Assembly (NCBI RefSeq): GCF_932526225.1
Contig: NC_064036.1
Coordinates: 5,773,519 to 5,837,518 of the forward strand
Direction of reading: 5' to 3'
DNA length: 64,000 bases
DNA from: Nematostella vectensis
Taxonomy: Eukaryota > Cnidaria > Anthozoa > Actiniaria > Edwardsiidae
A model generated the notes under the pieces. It did not search any database and was not told the origin of the DNA. It worked only from the letters and a program-made list of their open reading frames with translations. Both the position numbers and the translations under genes were made by a program. Below, piece after piece: positions 14,601-22,900 of this stretch. The stretch's first letter is position 1. Every line of letters begins with the position of its first letter.

Positions 14601-15645
14601 CTGCGGGCGAGGGTACTACATCTCTTGACGACACGACAGAGGAAAAAAAAATGGATTTTCCAATTAATACATAAGTTCAAGATTCCGCATACAAGGAGTT
14701 CCTCTGACCAAAAGCTTAATTCAAATTTTAAAGAAATTTAGAAGATATGGAATTTAGATATTAGCGAGCAAAGTTGGCTTAATTTCTGATCAGAGCCCGA
14801 CTTCTCCCTAAAAACGAGGAGAATTCATACTTTGAACATTTGAAAATTGCACTTCAAGCCTTATATCTCGAAGACAAATCCATTAGAAAAAATACTTTTT
14901 GATATGCTTTTTAACATAATATAAGGAACCTCTATGCCAAAATTCACTGGAGATTTACTGAAGTTAACCAGACCTTATTTTAGGAAAACTTGCCATTTTT
15001 TTGCTCTGTCCGACGACACTATCCTCAAGGCTATCAAAGGTAAGTCATCACTTGTTTGTTAAGTCATAGAATACTCGTGCAACGCCCCTATAATTTCCAC
15101 ATGAAAAATTTGAGCAACGATGGTTAATTATGCGGTCTTATTATTTTGCACAATATAATCTAATGTGAAATGCGCTACCATAGATGACACACTGAAGTCG
15201 CAGTAAAGCTTATGACACGGAAGGCTTTCCGCCTGGAGCTTATAAGGGAATCATAAGCTATCCGACGCAATCATTTAAGAGTTTTTTTTAAACAGGAAAG
15301 TCGCAAAGAACAAAGGCTTTGACTGCTAGACTGGTTTCTGCTTATCTCTGCTGATATGTTTTTTTTTCTGCTAGGATATTCTTCAGTTTATCTATCAATA
15401 TTTGTATGACAAGTTTGTTATTCAAGTTGCGGACATTTGAAATATCTGGTCCTGGAATAATCCCTACAAAAGTATATTTTTTCCCCAGAGAAACTAGCTG
15501 CTATGTTAATGTTTCAGCGGATGTACTTGGAAGATTTGCAGCGGAGAAAACGCCCGAGGAACGAGACCTGATTTGGGACAATTGTCTCGCAGCCATTACA
15601 CAAAGAATCCGTAATCCCTCGCTCGGCAAAGGAAAACAAATCTAG
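322..15645 (+). CDS. Tandem poly-BEN-domain protein (3' part of gene; 5' end outside window)
   Basis: Exons read at 322-531, 1564-1758, 2054-2329, 5246-5440, 6371-6649, 7045-7239, 7662-7877, 8731-8925, 9316-9621, 10175-10366, 12191-12382, 14309-14497 and 15518-15645 (stop). Summed with the one incoming base they give 923 codons. Two exon types alternate. Type A (189-195 nt) carries the first BEN half: a glycine-rich start, VTL, an ALAxxLFG helix and LDPxILxAIK. Type B carries the second half, (A/D)DVIxRF...W..C...I..RCRxLR, plus a variable linker. Every internal intron is phase 1, so exons are symmetric and can duplicate without frame loss. BEN domains (as in BEND3, NACC1 and insensitive) bind DNA or chromatin partners, usually as transcriptional repressors, so a nuclear role is inferred. 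Known family members have one to four BEN domains; at least six and a half here is high. Joining of all exons into one mRNA is inferred. Confidence 0.8.
537..1053 (+). repeat. 35-bp minisatellite starting at a splice donor
   Basis: About 14 imperfect copies of a unit beginning CAACATTGATGTGTGTTGTT and ending near CATTGCTTGGTT. Some copies carry a longer insert around CCCCACTATGTCACTCACTG. The array starts about 5 bases after the donor of the 322-531 exon, inside the intron. No coding signal. Confidence 0.85.
1564..2329 (+). CDS. BEN domain unit 1 (exons 1564-1758 and 2054-2329)
   Basis: Exon A follows CCTCTTCGCAG and encodes VSIGGHPDVTLPRD... ALCDLLFSVETLEKSTLTG ... LDPNIIAAIK. Exon B follows TCTCCTTAG and encodes DEVVDRFGVG ... 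IWAQCQNSISSRCKNLRS, then an acidic linker (DDVMDIDSSDWS). Both exons are phase 1 in and out. The 295-bp intron splits the domain just after the AIK end, the same place as in all sibling units. Confidence 0.8.
2711..2999 (+). pseudogene. Divergent BEN-like exon with a frameshift
   Basis: Reading from 2711 in phase 1 gives a linker and then LRNVFRMQSDKRKATVRISP IFF, then a stop. Shifting frame by one base at the seven-T run near 2910-2918 continues as TEDELANSNTDG and QKLDSKMMKTMR, the canonical second part of a BEN N-terminal half. A GT donor (AG|GTATGT) follows at 2999. It resembles other BEN families more than its neighbours do. A sequencing error in the T run or a real decay are both possible; no type B partner was found downstream. 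Confidence 0.5.
3000..3948. other. Intronic/intergenic stretch, no gene seen
   Basis: Short open frames only, none with recognisable domains or splice-bounded homology to the BEN exons. AT-rich towards its end. Confidence 0.5.
3949..4292 (+). mobile_element. Old MITE copy with internal minisatellite
   Basis: The right end (about 4261-4292) reads CCGGAAGTAAACTGGTGACA then AGCGGCTTTAA, matching the right end of the better preserved copy at 12854-13107, as does the preceding CCGTTAAAAATCATCGGAGA. The left end near 3949-3975 (TAAGCGATTGTCACGAACTG) is a degenerate inverted match. A TTAA lies at the right tip. Confidence 0.6.
4002..4196 (+). repeat. 13-bp minisatellite (TTGTCACGAGTGG)
   Basis: About 15 copies of TTGTCACGAGTGG, a few with CCAG or ATGAG variants. 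The unit closely resembles the tip of the surrounding MITE (TTGTCACCAGTT), so the array probably expanded from the element's own terminal repeat. Open frames over it are artefacts of a 13-bp period. Confidence 0.9.
4293..5245. other. Intron, no feature recognised
   Basis: AT-rich sequence between the decayed BEN-like exon and BEN unit 2. No domain-bearing frame, clear inverted repeat or RNA gene was seen. Confidence 0.5.
5246..6649 (+). CDS. BEN domain unit 2 (exons 5246-5440 and 6371-6649)
   Basis: Exon A encodes VSIGGDPIVTLSYDEYQQ, ALADKIFGSELLKISTLTG and LDPNIVEAIK and ends A|GTAAGG. Exon B encodes DVLNRFASDAPREDREQIW, NCQQSLANRCKMLRFK, then a basic and an acidic linker (TDEETDSEDLED). 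The intron between the halves is filled by a 61-bp minisatellite that copies the end of exon A with its donor. Phase 1 throughout. Confidence 0.8.
5431..6097 (+). repeat. 61-bp minisatellite containing the BEN exon end and 5' splice site
   Basis: About 11 copies. The first copy spans the real exon-intron junction (GCTATTAAAA|GTAAGGGCAG). Each later copy repeats GCTATTAAAAGTAAGG, often preceded by ACCCAG, so every copy carries a potential donor and many an AG acceptor-like dinucleotide. Some copies have AAAGAAAGGG variants or are shortened to about 51 bp. Confidence 0.9.
6650..7044. other. Intron between BEN units 2 and 3
   Basis: AT-rich; contains two similar stretches around TAATGA...TTGTTATTCACT (about 6933-6966 and 6994-7030), a small direct duplication just before the acceptor of the next exon. 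Nothing else seen. Confidence 0.45.
7045..7877 (+). CDS. BEN domain unit 3 (exons 7045-7239 and 7662-7877)
   Basis: Exon A encodes MIGDDPNVTMSLADYK, VIALAEKLFGRAVLAEYTVT and LDKEILFAIK. Exon B encodes ADVIERFASDRSPAEQESLW, ECLLCLSTRCRTLRYR and a linker ending SEEIPKL. Its donor (TTAG|GTAAGGAG) is the start of a 21-bp tandem array. Confidence 0.8.
7358..7511. mobile_element. MITE with about 38-bp terminal inverted repeats
   Basis: The left arm from 7358 (TTGCCACCTATTTCAAATCA then TGTGATTATTCC) is the near-perfect inverse of the right arm ending at 7511 (CATGATTTGAAATGGGTGGC then AGCAA). About 75 bp of unrelated sequence separates them. Non-coding. Confidence 0.75.
7860..8130 (+). repeat. 21-bp minisatellite of a splice donor (GAGATACCCAAATTAGGTAAG)
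   Basis: About 13 copies of a unit with GAGATACCCAAATTAG|GTAAG. The first copy is the true end of the unit 3 exon, so each repeat reproduces the exon tail and the GTAAG donor. Copies decay to the right (CCAATATAGGTC, TTTGGTAAAG). Confidence 0.9.
8177..8215 (+). pseudogene. Truncated relic of a BEN type A exon start
   Basis: After TTACTCAG the sequence reads VTIGDDPGVT in frame, nearly identical to the start of the 8731 exon (VTVGDEPGVT), then diverges. The preceding bases also match the 8731 acceptor region. It is a partial duplicate with an intact-looking acceptor but no remaining domain. Confidence 0.65.
8566..8715 (+). repeat. (ATT)n then (CATTGT)n microsatellites
   Basis: About 32 ATT triplets are followed by about nine CATTGT hexamers, ending 15 bp before the acceptor of BEN unit 4. 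The hexamer stretch is pyrimidine-poor, so the real polypyrimidine tract is only the short TTATTTTATTATTACTCAG. Confidence 0.95.
8731..9621 (+). CDS. BEN domain unit 4 (exons 8731-8925 and 9316-9621)
   Basis: Exon A encodes VTVGDEPGVTLTTAQYQE, VIALAEMLFGVETLSTARVT and LDPKILRAIK. Exon B encodes EIIKRFGIGMTPYDQEKLW and SIALKCRTLRCAR, then the longest linker of the gene (about 60 residues, Thr/Ser/Arg-rich). Donor G|GTTAGT is weaker than those of its siblings. Confidence 0.8.
8950..8988 (+). repeat. C-run followed by A-run
   Basis: About twelve C then about 26 A, shortly after the unit 4 exon A donor. Simple sequence; length uncertain in any assembly. Confidence 0.85.
9622..10174. other. Intron between BEN units 4 and 5
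   Basis: No repeat, element or coding signal recognised beyond short spurious frames. Confidence 0.5.
10175..12382 (+). CDS. BEN domain unit 5 (exons 10175-10366 and 12191-12382)
   Basis: Exon A encodes IIGGDPSVTLPRHKF, AIGLAENLFGREIMARSTVT and LDEKILCAIK (one codon shorter than its siblings). Exon B encodes ADVLTYFAADNTPAQQEQLW and CIQSIAAKCKTLRYAKK. The intron between them (1.8 kb) contains a MITE and a 1.1-kb foldback element. Confidence 0.8.
10475..10707. mobile_element. MITE with about 45-bp terminal inverted repeats
   Basis: The left arm starts at 10475 (ATATACACCTATTTCACTAA) and continues to AATGGCAAATGG. The right arm is its imperfect inverse, from CCATTTACCATTCGCCATTT at 10656 to TGTGAAATAGGTGTATA at 10707. 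A second TACACCTATT follows immediately, suggesting a repeated tip. Confidence 0.7.
10892..12014. mobile_element. 1.1-kb foldback (palindromic) element
   Basis: Outer arms 10892-10932 and 11973-12014 are inverted copies, both containing CATACCGCGAG/ATACCGCGAG and GGTATGGGTAATATTAT. Inner arms match again: 11090-11455 against 11455-11830, including CCCGTCCTCGCTAGACC and CAGACAGAATCCATTTC in opposite orientations. The dyad centre is near 11452, in a GGGAATTTAAG/CTAAAGTCCC region. Between outer and inner matches the arms diverge strongly. No transposase frame. Confidence 0.7.
12854..13107. mobile_element. 254-bp MITE with 32-bp terminal inverted repeats
   Basis: Left end TTAAAGCCGCATTGTCACCA then GTTCACTTCCGG; right end CCGGAAGTAAACTGGTGACA then ATGCGGCTTTAA. 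Both tips carry TTAA, compatible with a TTAA target duplication. A second, older copy lies at 3949-4292. Non-coding. Confidence 0.85.
13108..13954. other. Intron stretch, no feature recognised
   Basis: AT-rich sequence between the MITE and a 39-bp minisatellite; no domain-bearing frame on either strand. Confidence 0.5.
13955..14272 (+). repeat. 39-bp minisatellite (ACCATCGATACCATAGTTTG...)
   Basis: Eight nearly identical copies of ACCATCGATACCATAGTTTG followed by CTTAGTTCCAAACATTCCT. Because 39 is a multiple of three, several frames stay open on both strands; these are not genes. A single decayed copy lies 1.3 kb upstream at about 12615-12675. The array ends about 36 bp before the acceptor of BEN unit 6. 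Confidence 0.95.
14309..15645 (+). CDS. BEN domain unit 6 and C-terminus (exons 14309-14497 and 15518-15645)
   Basis: Exon A encodes VLVGGYQDVTLPLDEFRQ, VALAVRLFPDEVLERAA and LDDTILKAIK; it is two codons shorter than most and lost the usual TG turn. Exon B encodes ADVLGRFAAEKTPEERDLIW, NCLAAITQRIRNPSLGKGKQ, then Ile and a TAG stop. It lacks the CRTLR cysteine (QRIRN), and the protein ends without a long linker. An AATAAA lies at 15813-15818. Confidence 0.8.
14439..14640 (+). repeat. Tandem copies of the BEN unit 6 exon end and donor
   Basis: The exon end (GAGCTGCAGCGGGC ... GGCTATCAAAG|GTGAGTCAA) is followed by a near-complete second copy (14516-14585) and a truncated third copy (to about 14640). 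A further fragment, CGACGACACTATCCTCAAGG CTATCAAAGGTAAGTCA, lies at 15009-15052. Copies keep the GT donor. Confidence 0.85.
14641..15517. other. Intron before the last BEN exon
   Basis: Contains only the relic exon-end fragment at 15009-15052. No other feature recognised. Confidence 0.5.
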
Positions 15646-15812
15646 GCAACCGTCATATGGCGTGTTGTTATCTATAGCAAAGGCTCTTTTATATTGTATT
15701 TATATCCACATTTTTGTCAGAAGATTTTATCGATGCGTGACATCTAGTATTTAGCTTGTTATTTAAACTAAAAAAAAAATCGGTGATTCTTTAATAGTTT
15801 ATTTATTGTGCT

Positions 15813-15818
15813 AATAAA
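15813..15818 (+). terminator. Possible poly(A) signal AATAAA of the BEN gene
   Basis: AATAAA 168 bp after the TAG stop at 15645, in a T-rich region. The converging phospholipase gene ends 195 bp further on and has reverse-strand AATAAA candidates at 15849-15854, so the two genes meet tail to tail. Confidence 0.45.
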
Positions 15819-16012
15819 GTACACTTATACACTGCAATGCAATACACTTTATTTGACGAGGGTAACGTGATAACTTTTGACAGTTTTCTAACCCATGGCC
15901 CTCCTAAACTATGGTATACTAGAGCTTAAGAATTCCGTAAAAAAATCCACACACAGATATTTGCCTTTTGAATTAGCGTTTAATTACTGAGACTGACAAA
16001 TAAACTAGTCTC

Positions 16013-17455
16013 TTAGCAACGTGTGTTCTGTTTCACGTACTTTGCGAGTGCTGCGGACTTGCTACATTTGTTTTTGTTGTAGAGCCGGTACTTTTTGTTG
16101 AACCAGTTTCTCCTAAAGCAAACAACCGCTGCCGCATCGCATTTACATTTCTCGTAGCCGCACCTGGATACATTAACTGTCTTCTTCCATCGCCAAAATC
16201 CAGAGGTCTTCTTTCCTGTTTATCATATTACAAAAAAAGTAAATAAATATATATGTATAACGTCTACTCGATGCTGTTCTGATTTTTGATATATATTCTT
16301 TATAGCTTTATTTTACAACATTGTAGTAAAAAAAGAGCCCTAAATGGTCGAGAAGAGTTGGTGATTAGAGTACACACGTACGTTTGAAGCGCTTTATACT
16401 GAAATAAAAAGAATAGACCCTGTTTATTGTGCGTTTGTCCGCTAATTTTCCACGGATGACGTCGCAGCTTGTCATAAACAACAGTCACGCAACACGAAAA
16501 TCAGTGTCGTTGCGTACTTTGTTGTTTATGACACGTTTTTAACTTCTTGGTACAAGACTATTGCGGCAATGAAGAAAAAAAATACTCAAAGTTCTGTTGG
16601 GATTTGCCTTAATCTGAACGCCGGTCTTAATAGCAAGCGCGCGGTACTTACGAAGACATCTGGGATAGCTGGAACCTGTGAAGTAGTAATTAACCAAGTA
16701 GATGCGAGACTTGTTACAGATGCCTCGGTCAATGAGTTTGTTATAGCAAACGTCGTGACAAACACAGCACCTAAGTAGGATCATTAGATATATTACAGTA
16801 ATACATCTGATGTGTGACTTCTTTCGCTACGGAACACAGATATCATAGTTTATCATCATCACCACCATCATCATCACGATCCATAGCCACCACGGGCACT
16901 TGCTGTAGCATTACCCTTGTTCTGCATATACTTATTCGTATCATCACCGTCACCATTATATTATTCGCATTATCTCACCTATCCACAGCGTCCACTGGGT
17001 TACCTTTCCCGCCCAAGCCGCACCAACAACCATAGTGGGTGTACTGCCACGCCCCTCGGCCGGTAGCCTTTGCAATCATACTTGCAAAGCGCCAAACTGA
17101 TCGCTTCGCCACTGGTAGAAAAAAGGAGACAAAAGACAGCTTCATGATAGCTATTTTTTTGCGTGTGATTTGTTAAGATTTTGTTATATTCAATAAACAT
17201 TAATGTTTAAAGACCACAGTGCAGGAGCAGTGCGCAACGTAACCACGGCTGGAAACCGAGCCTAGGTTAGAATGAGCGCTTCAAAAATGTAAATTTTGTT
17301 ACTAGCGATTTCGTCTGGACCGCTTTTTGCCGCGTCACGGCCCATTATATCGCGACAAGAAGCCACATCATCATAGCAAGCATACCTTCTTCCGAGCTGG
17401 CAGAGCCAGCAAAGAGTGCAAACCCGACAGCCAAAAAACACAGAAGCAGCCTCAT
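16013..17455 (-). CDS. Secretory phospholipase A2 (four exons)
   Basis: Exons on the minus strand: 17386-17455, 16979-17111, 16652-16770 and 16013-16215; lengths sum to 175 codons and all junction phases agree. Exon 1 encodes a signal peptide ([20 protein letters not shown]). Exon 2 holds the calcium loop [11 protein letters not shown] (residues 50-60) and VDAVDR. Exon 3 holds the catalytic CCVCHDVCY (His73-Asp74, Tyr77). Exon 4 holds [11 protein letters not shown] with the second catalytic Asp134 and a cysteine-rich basic end. The family hydrolyses the sn-2 ester of phospholipids with calcium and is exported. The CG.GG loop and CC..HD..Y spacing fit the group I/II/X class rather than group III. 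In cnidarians such enzymes serve digestion, defence or venom; the sequence does not decide. No breaks seen. Confidence 0.88.
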
Positions 17456-19998
17456 AGCGTCCTCTTGGAGTTATTCAACTAGTGGAAGGAATTACAAGGT
17501 GTTACAAGCTAGTTGGCTTTGCCCCTTAAATCTCAACTCAGAACACTAGAACAGGAATTCGAGCGAAACAGGCGGAATTAGATGACATACAGAGTACTTT
17601 GATTTATATATAAAGCATGCCACACCTAATCGTTTCAGCTCCATTGATTAGAGTATAGAGGGAAAGCTTTCGTTTGAGTGCCAAGTTCCTGTTATATTCT
17701 TATATTTATGGTTAAGACGTTTAGGTTTTGATAAAAAGTAAAGTATTGTGTTGTAGCTAAACAACTTTTGCTTGACGGATTTCTATCGCCTAGGAAAACA
17801 CAAGTCTATTGCCTATTGCTAAACAGTTCTTAGGTAGACGCCGATGGTTGCATAATATCAGGAGTAATACGATGATAAGGGTTTGGGGTGCTGAATTTGT
17901 TGGATAGGCGGGATTAATAAACGCTATACTATTATACGAGAACATCATATGTAGAACCTGTCGTCAATTGAATACCCCGAGTGGCATGTACCCTCTTGCA
18001 GCATTTTTCCTCTACATTTAATAAAGTCGCTTGAACGCGTCGACTTTACGAGGGCTTGTTGGAGTCCTACATTAAACAATACCGCATCCTATCTATGATT
18101 TGCGACTGTCTTTGCCGATTGATAGGAAGCTAATCTAAGCCAGGGTTCAAGCAGAATTAGTGTCCGCCACCATTAGACTATTATCATTCTGTTCAAGTTT
18201 GAGTATGGTATTTACAGAGCTTCGTCTCTAAAACTTCATTATGTCTTCCAGAAATGCAAAAGAAAACACACAAAAACAACTGTATCCCGTGTGGTGCATG
18301 TGTTAGCAGGGAGGTGGAATAAAACATTATGGGTAAAACAGTTGGGCCTTACTAACCTGTTTCCTTAAGGTCCTTGCGCGAATTGTGACGATGATGCAGA
18401 CTACTCAGACATATAAAGGGCACTCTTGGTAATCAGAATGCGTAAAATACACAACATATTTGTTTTTAATAAACGGGAAATACATGCCAATTCACAAGGA
18501 CCAAAGACGCTAATTAAACAGGATAAAAGAAGACAGGAATAAACATGAAAACAGTGTGACTATGTTATGAGGCTTTTGCCATCCGTGCTGTCCCGCATTC
18601 ACCCATCGACATTTTTTAATGGTTATTGGGGCATTAACTGTTTATATTTGTGTCGCACTCATTGAACCAGAAATTCAGACTTAAAGCCTTTGTAACGCAT
18701 AAATTTAAAGAGCTATTTAGACCCTTCATAAAAAAACAGAGTGGTTTACGACGCCCTAATTCAATTTTAATCAGAGTTTACTTATCTAAATCAAGTCGTA
18801 CTTTTGTCACAGCAAAGGATAGACTGGTTCTTGCTGATGGCCCACCATCTTTTTTCTCCGTGACACTGATGTGCGACTTTAGTTAAACCAATCACAAATG
18901 CTAATGTAGTAATACGGGCTACATCTCCGAGTTTTGTAGCAAAAGTAGAACCATCTTCTATTTTCTGCAGCAAACTTTTTCAGCTTGCAAAAAAAATATG
19001 CTGCGACAAAAGTTGGCGCGCCGGTAGTAAAACGAGCAACATCACTTACAAACTTTTTTTTGCAGCAACGCTGCCACAAAAGTTGTACGATTTTGCTGCT
19101 CCTATTTCCCCGGTAAATGACGCTTGAGCAAACATTTGAAAAATAATCCATTTAAAAATATTGTATTCTTATTTCGCCCTTCGTACCTGGTGTGAGAAAC
19201 TTGAGTACTAAAAAGGACTGTGGCCCAAGCTACAAAAAAAATCGATTTAAATATCTTATACGCGTTTCGACTAACAAATATCAGTTGAATCCCTGCCTGT
19301 TATTTCATGCTACCCTTTTGACTCAAGAACTTCTAAATTGAGAGCAAATGAATAATTAAATTGAATATTAGCATCCCGAGTGCGATTATCAAGTACCCGT
19401 AAGAAGACCAAATGCACGCAGATTGCTAGACTCGGCTAAACCAAATAATTGCCATCCTGTGATCTCATTGGGAACTGAACGCTTTCCTGTTTACACTCGA
19501 GACTGTGTTACGCGACCTCGTAAAATTTAAAATCCTTTCTCGTTTGGGAATTCCGCACAGTCAATAATTCTATGGGGGTATTTCTGATTGTTGCGTTTAG
19601 TGCTATTCCCAAACAAGACAAGATTTTTGTTCTGGCTATAAGCATAAGGGGGAGGCAGGACTTCTTCGCTAAACAAGAGTTGCGCAATGTTTTCTTCCCC
19701 TTTTTTGAGGTCATGAAAAAGTTTGTAAATCAAATTTAAAAACATTTTTATAATAATAATTGTTTGTTGTTTCATTTAATTAGAAACCTCAATAAATAAG
19801 CACAGGAAAGATATAAGTACTTTAAAATACATAAATAATGCCTACTTCAAGAAACAGCCTACAATATTGCTGGGATTCGAATCTATGTAAGCTCCGCACA
19901 AGAAAGCATCGTTCCGACTAAATTCATTGCTCATATATAAATTTAGTGCTTTTTTTTTTTTTTTACAAGAATTTGCATGACGCTTATACGACTAAGAT
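17456..19998. other. Intergenic region, mostly featureless
   Basis: Apart from the TATA-like site, only short spurious frames were seen. Around 18950-19100 two related stretches rich in GCAGCAA/GACAAAAGTTG occur. No RNA gene or conserved exon recognised. Confidence 0.5.
17604..17615 (-). promoter_or_regulatory. Possible TATA box of the phospholipase gene
   Basis: TTTATATATAAA lies about 150 bp upstream of the phospholipase ATG on the minus strand. The distance allows a roughly 110-120 base 5' UTR. No other basal promoter element was recognised. Confidence 0.4.
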
Positions 19999-22900
19999 TT
20001 AGAACTCAGGCGAGTCCTCAAAGTTCTCTACCAGTCTCTCTTCAGCTTGATCGCCACAGGCACTCGGGGACTCGGTAAGCGTTTGTTTCATCACTTCAAT
20101 ATCCCGGTCAAGGTTGGCTAACTCTGCCTCTATGTCATCTGATAAATAAAATTCATCTTTCTTTAATTTATTTCACACAAAAGCTGGTAAATATCATCAA
20201 GGTTCGATTAATATTATTAAAATAAAGTACTCTATACGACATTGTTATACAAGTGAAACCCCATAACCCTCAACTGCCCAAAATGCTCAGAGACTCAGCT
20301 GTCTCTGCGCTAACTCTAAAAGTCTAGTAACTGAGTTCAAGCGCGTTGCGCGACAGAGGAACCCACCGAGTCTCTACCAGGATCCCTACCATAGGAGGAT
20401 TCTATATTTCGAGATAATTTTCCGATCTCGTTGCACTGTGCAGTCTAATGTCTAATCCGTAACCAATTGAATTATTGCCGAATAAACTCACCTAAGACTG
20501 GCTAGCAGGCCAAAGAGAACTTACCGTTGATATCTTTCTCGTCCTCTTCGTCACTATCAAACATACGTTTTATCGCAGACTTCCTTGCTTTGTTGGTAGT
20601 AACGGGATACAGTCTTGCCTTCTGGCTTTTTGGTACTTGCTCCAAGTGTTCTACTATAACTTTAGGTCCAGCATCAGGTTTTCTCACTTTTGACACCTTG
20701 GGTTTGGGCTCACTCACTACAAGTGAAGGAGTGACAAATGGCTTAACGAGTTTAGGCATCTTTCTAGGCTTTAACTCGGAGGCGGCTTCAATTTTTGTTT
20801 TAGAGGGAGGCTTGAAAGTAGTCTTCGCGAGTTTTGGAAGTGGTTTAACTGTACTCTTTGTTGGCTTTTTGACAGGTGATTTCCAGGTCGGGACGACCGG
20901 TAGGGTGTTTTTTTCCTCGACTCCAGTTTTTGGAGACCAATGTACGGTTTCTTTCTTTGATTCCTTTTTATCAAGAGTCTTTTTAGCTTTGTGGGCCTTT
21001 GGCTTCTTTTCAACCACATCGTTTTTAGCCTTCGCGTCATACTGCTTTTCGGCATCTTTAGTTTGGTCTTTGGTCAATTTTGAAGTGGATTTGGGCTTCG
21101 TTATGGGTTCCGTATCGCTTTTTTCTGCAGGCGACACAGAGACCTCTGTGACGTCGTTTGGACACTGCTCTTTTGCCTTCTTTTTTGCTTTCTTAGACGC
21201 AACCTTTTCTTTCTCCCCATTCAATAAATCACCTGAACTGTTTGTAGCAGATTCACCCCCTTGACCCAAAGAAATATTTTTCTTCTTCTCTTTCCCTTGG
21301 CATTTATCCTTGGTGATAATCGTGCGGCTGCCATGTTGTTGGGTGTCAGGCATATTTTTCTCTACAACAGAAATACATATAAAAATAAATGAATCACTGA
21401 CCAATCCATCAACAGCTGATACTCTCAAGGAATTTTATATTTAAATGTGTTATGATATAGGTACCTTGTTGCTCCTCTGTTTCATTGATCACTATTGATT
21501 TCGTCTTGGTATCCTTCTTGGATTTCTTTTTTTTCTTTTCACCATCGCCCTCTATATTTTTTTCCATTTCCCCTGTTATATTTTTTTCTTTGTTTTTCTC
21601 TCCTTCTATCTTTGTCCCAGGAATCTGCTTAGTTTTTGCAGGCATATCCTTGTGTTTTGCAATCTTTTTAGCAGCCTTCTTTGCCTTCTTTATTACCTTT
21701 GTGTCTTGTGAGGAGCTGTAACTAATACCACTACTGACGAACTCTTCACTTGATTCTGGTGAAAAACGAATGGAAAATGCGGCTTCTGAATAGAATTTAT
21801 TTTATAGATCTTTAAATTCTAAATATTTATACTTGGGTGTAACTGGGAGTTTCCCCATCAATTACAACAAAGGGGCCCTCCAACAGTTCTCCCCTCTATT
21901 TTAGAATACACCAAAAAATGGAATTTTCGTCTTTAATAAGACTTTTCGTCTTTAATAAGACTTCTTCAGGGCAGACTGAAGAAAGTAAATCGTTACAAGC
22001 TTATTTGGAAAACGAGATCGCGACAGTTTGGGCTTTTTGATTCTATTCCCCTCTATTTTAGTATATTTCTGATGCATGGCTGTGGGTAGACATGTTTGTA
22101 TTTCCTATACGTTCTTTCTTTTTCGAAATAGAAAAAAATCTTCTGTGTTTCTATTTTCATATCTCCCAACTCTTTAATGGCTTTTCTTTACTTATCATGT
22201 AAAACATGGATTATTCCATAGAATAGTTCATCTTGTATTGACAGGAACCACGGATTAATACTGAAAAAAAGGTTCCTCACCAAGACTGTCTGGTAGATCC
22301 TCTAAGCTATCCATTGGCTCGTCCTCCTGTACATTTTTCTTCTTCTTCCTTTTTTTAGTTGCTCTACCAATTGGACCAGAAAAGCGCTTCTCAAATCCAT
22401 ACACCGCAAGTCTTTCCTGAAAATAACAAACATTGCTAACACAAGACATATCTAGTATCCATAAAAGTATGAGTATTATAAGTTTGTCGCATGTCTCACC
22501 TGTACTGGTAATGACAATGCCTGCCGCGCTTGGCCGTTTGCATCATCTAACTGCTTCTTGTAATTCTTTTTTCTCACAACGACCTATGAAACAGTAAGAT
22601 TAACAATTAGACAAGCAAGCCATTACCAGCCATATTGTCAGGGGGTGTAGTTTCTAGGTTCCGTTTAGCTTTCCCAAATCTTTCCACAACTCTTAGCGAC
22701 GCGCGTGAAACCGAAGATAAAAATAAACTTTGTAATCTTGTTTACAATTTTGACGCCTGACCTCGGTTTCACGAGCGCCTTGCAAAGAGTTGTGGGAAGA
22801 TGTGGGAAAGGTGAATCACATTTCATATTGTAAATATTCAGAGAACATACAAGGGCGACTGGATGTCGGGAAAACGTTGATTTGAGAGTGTGAATGTGAT

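Noticed and set aside
16569..16778. Plus-strand frame of 69 codons
   Set aside because: It is antisense to the phospholipase catalytic exon, which has splice sites and active-site motifs.
18650..19151. Several overlapping short frames as a possible gene
   Set aside because: No consistent splice sites, domain or codon pattern; probably AT-rich chance frames.
20527..21264. Long plus-strand frame of 245 codons
   Set aside because: It is the antisense shadow of the lysine/serine-rich ZCWPW1 exon 20525-21361; no splice or domain support.
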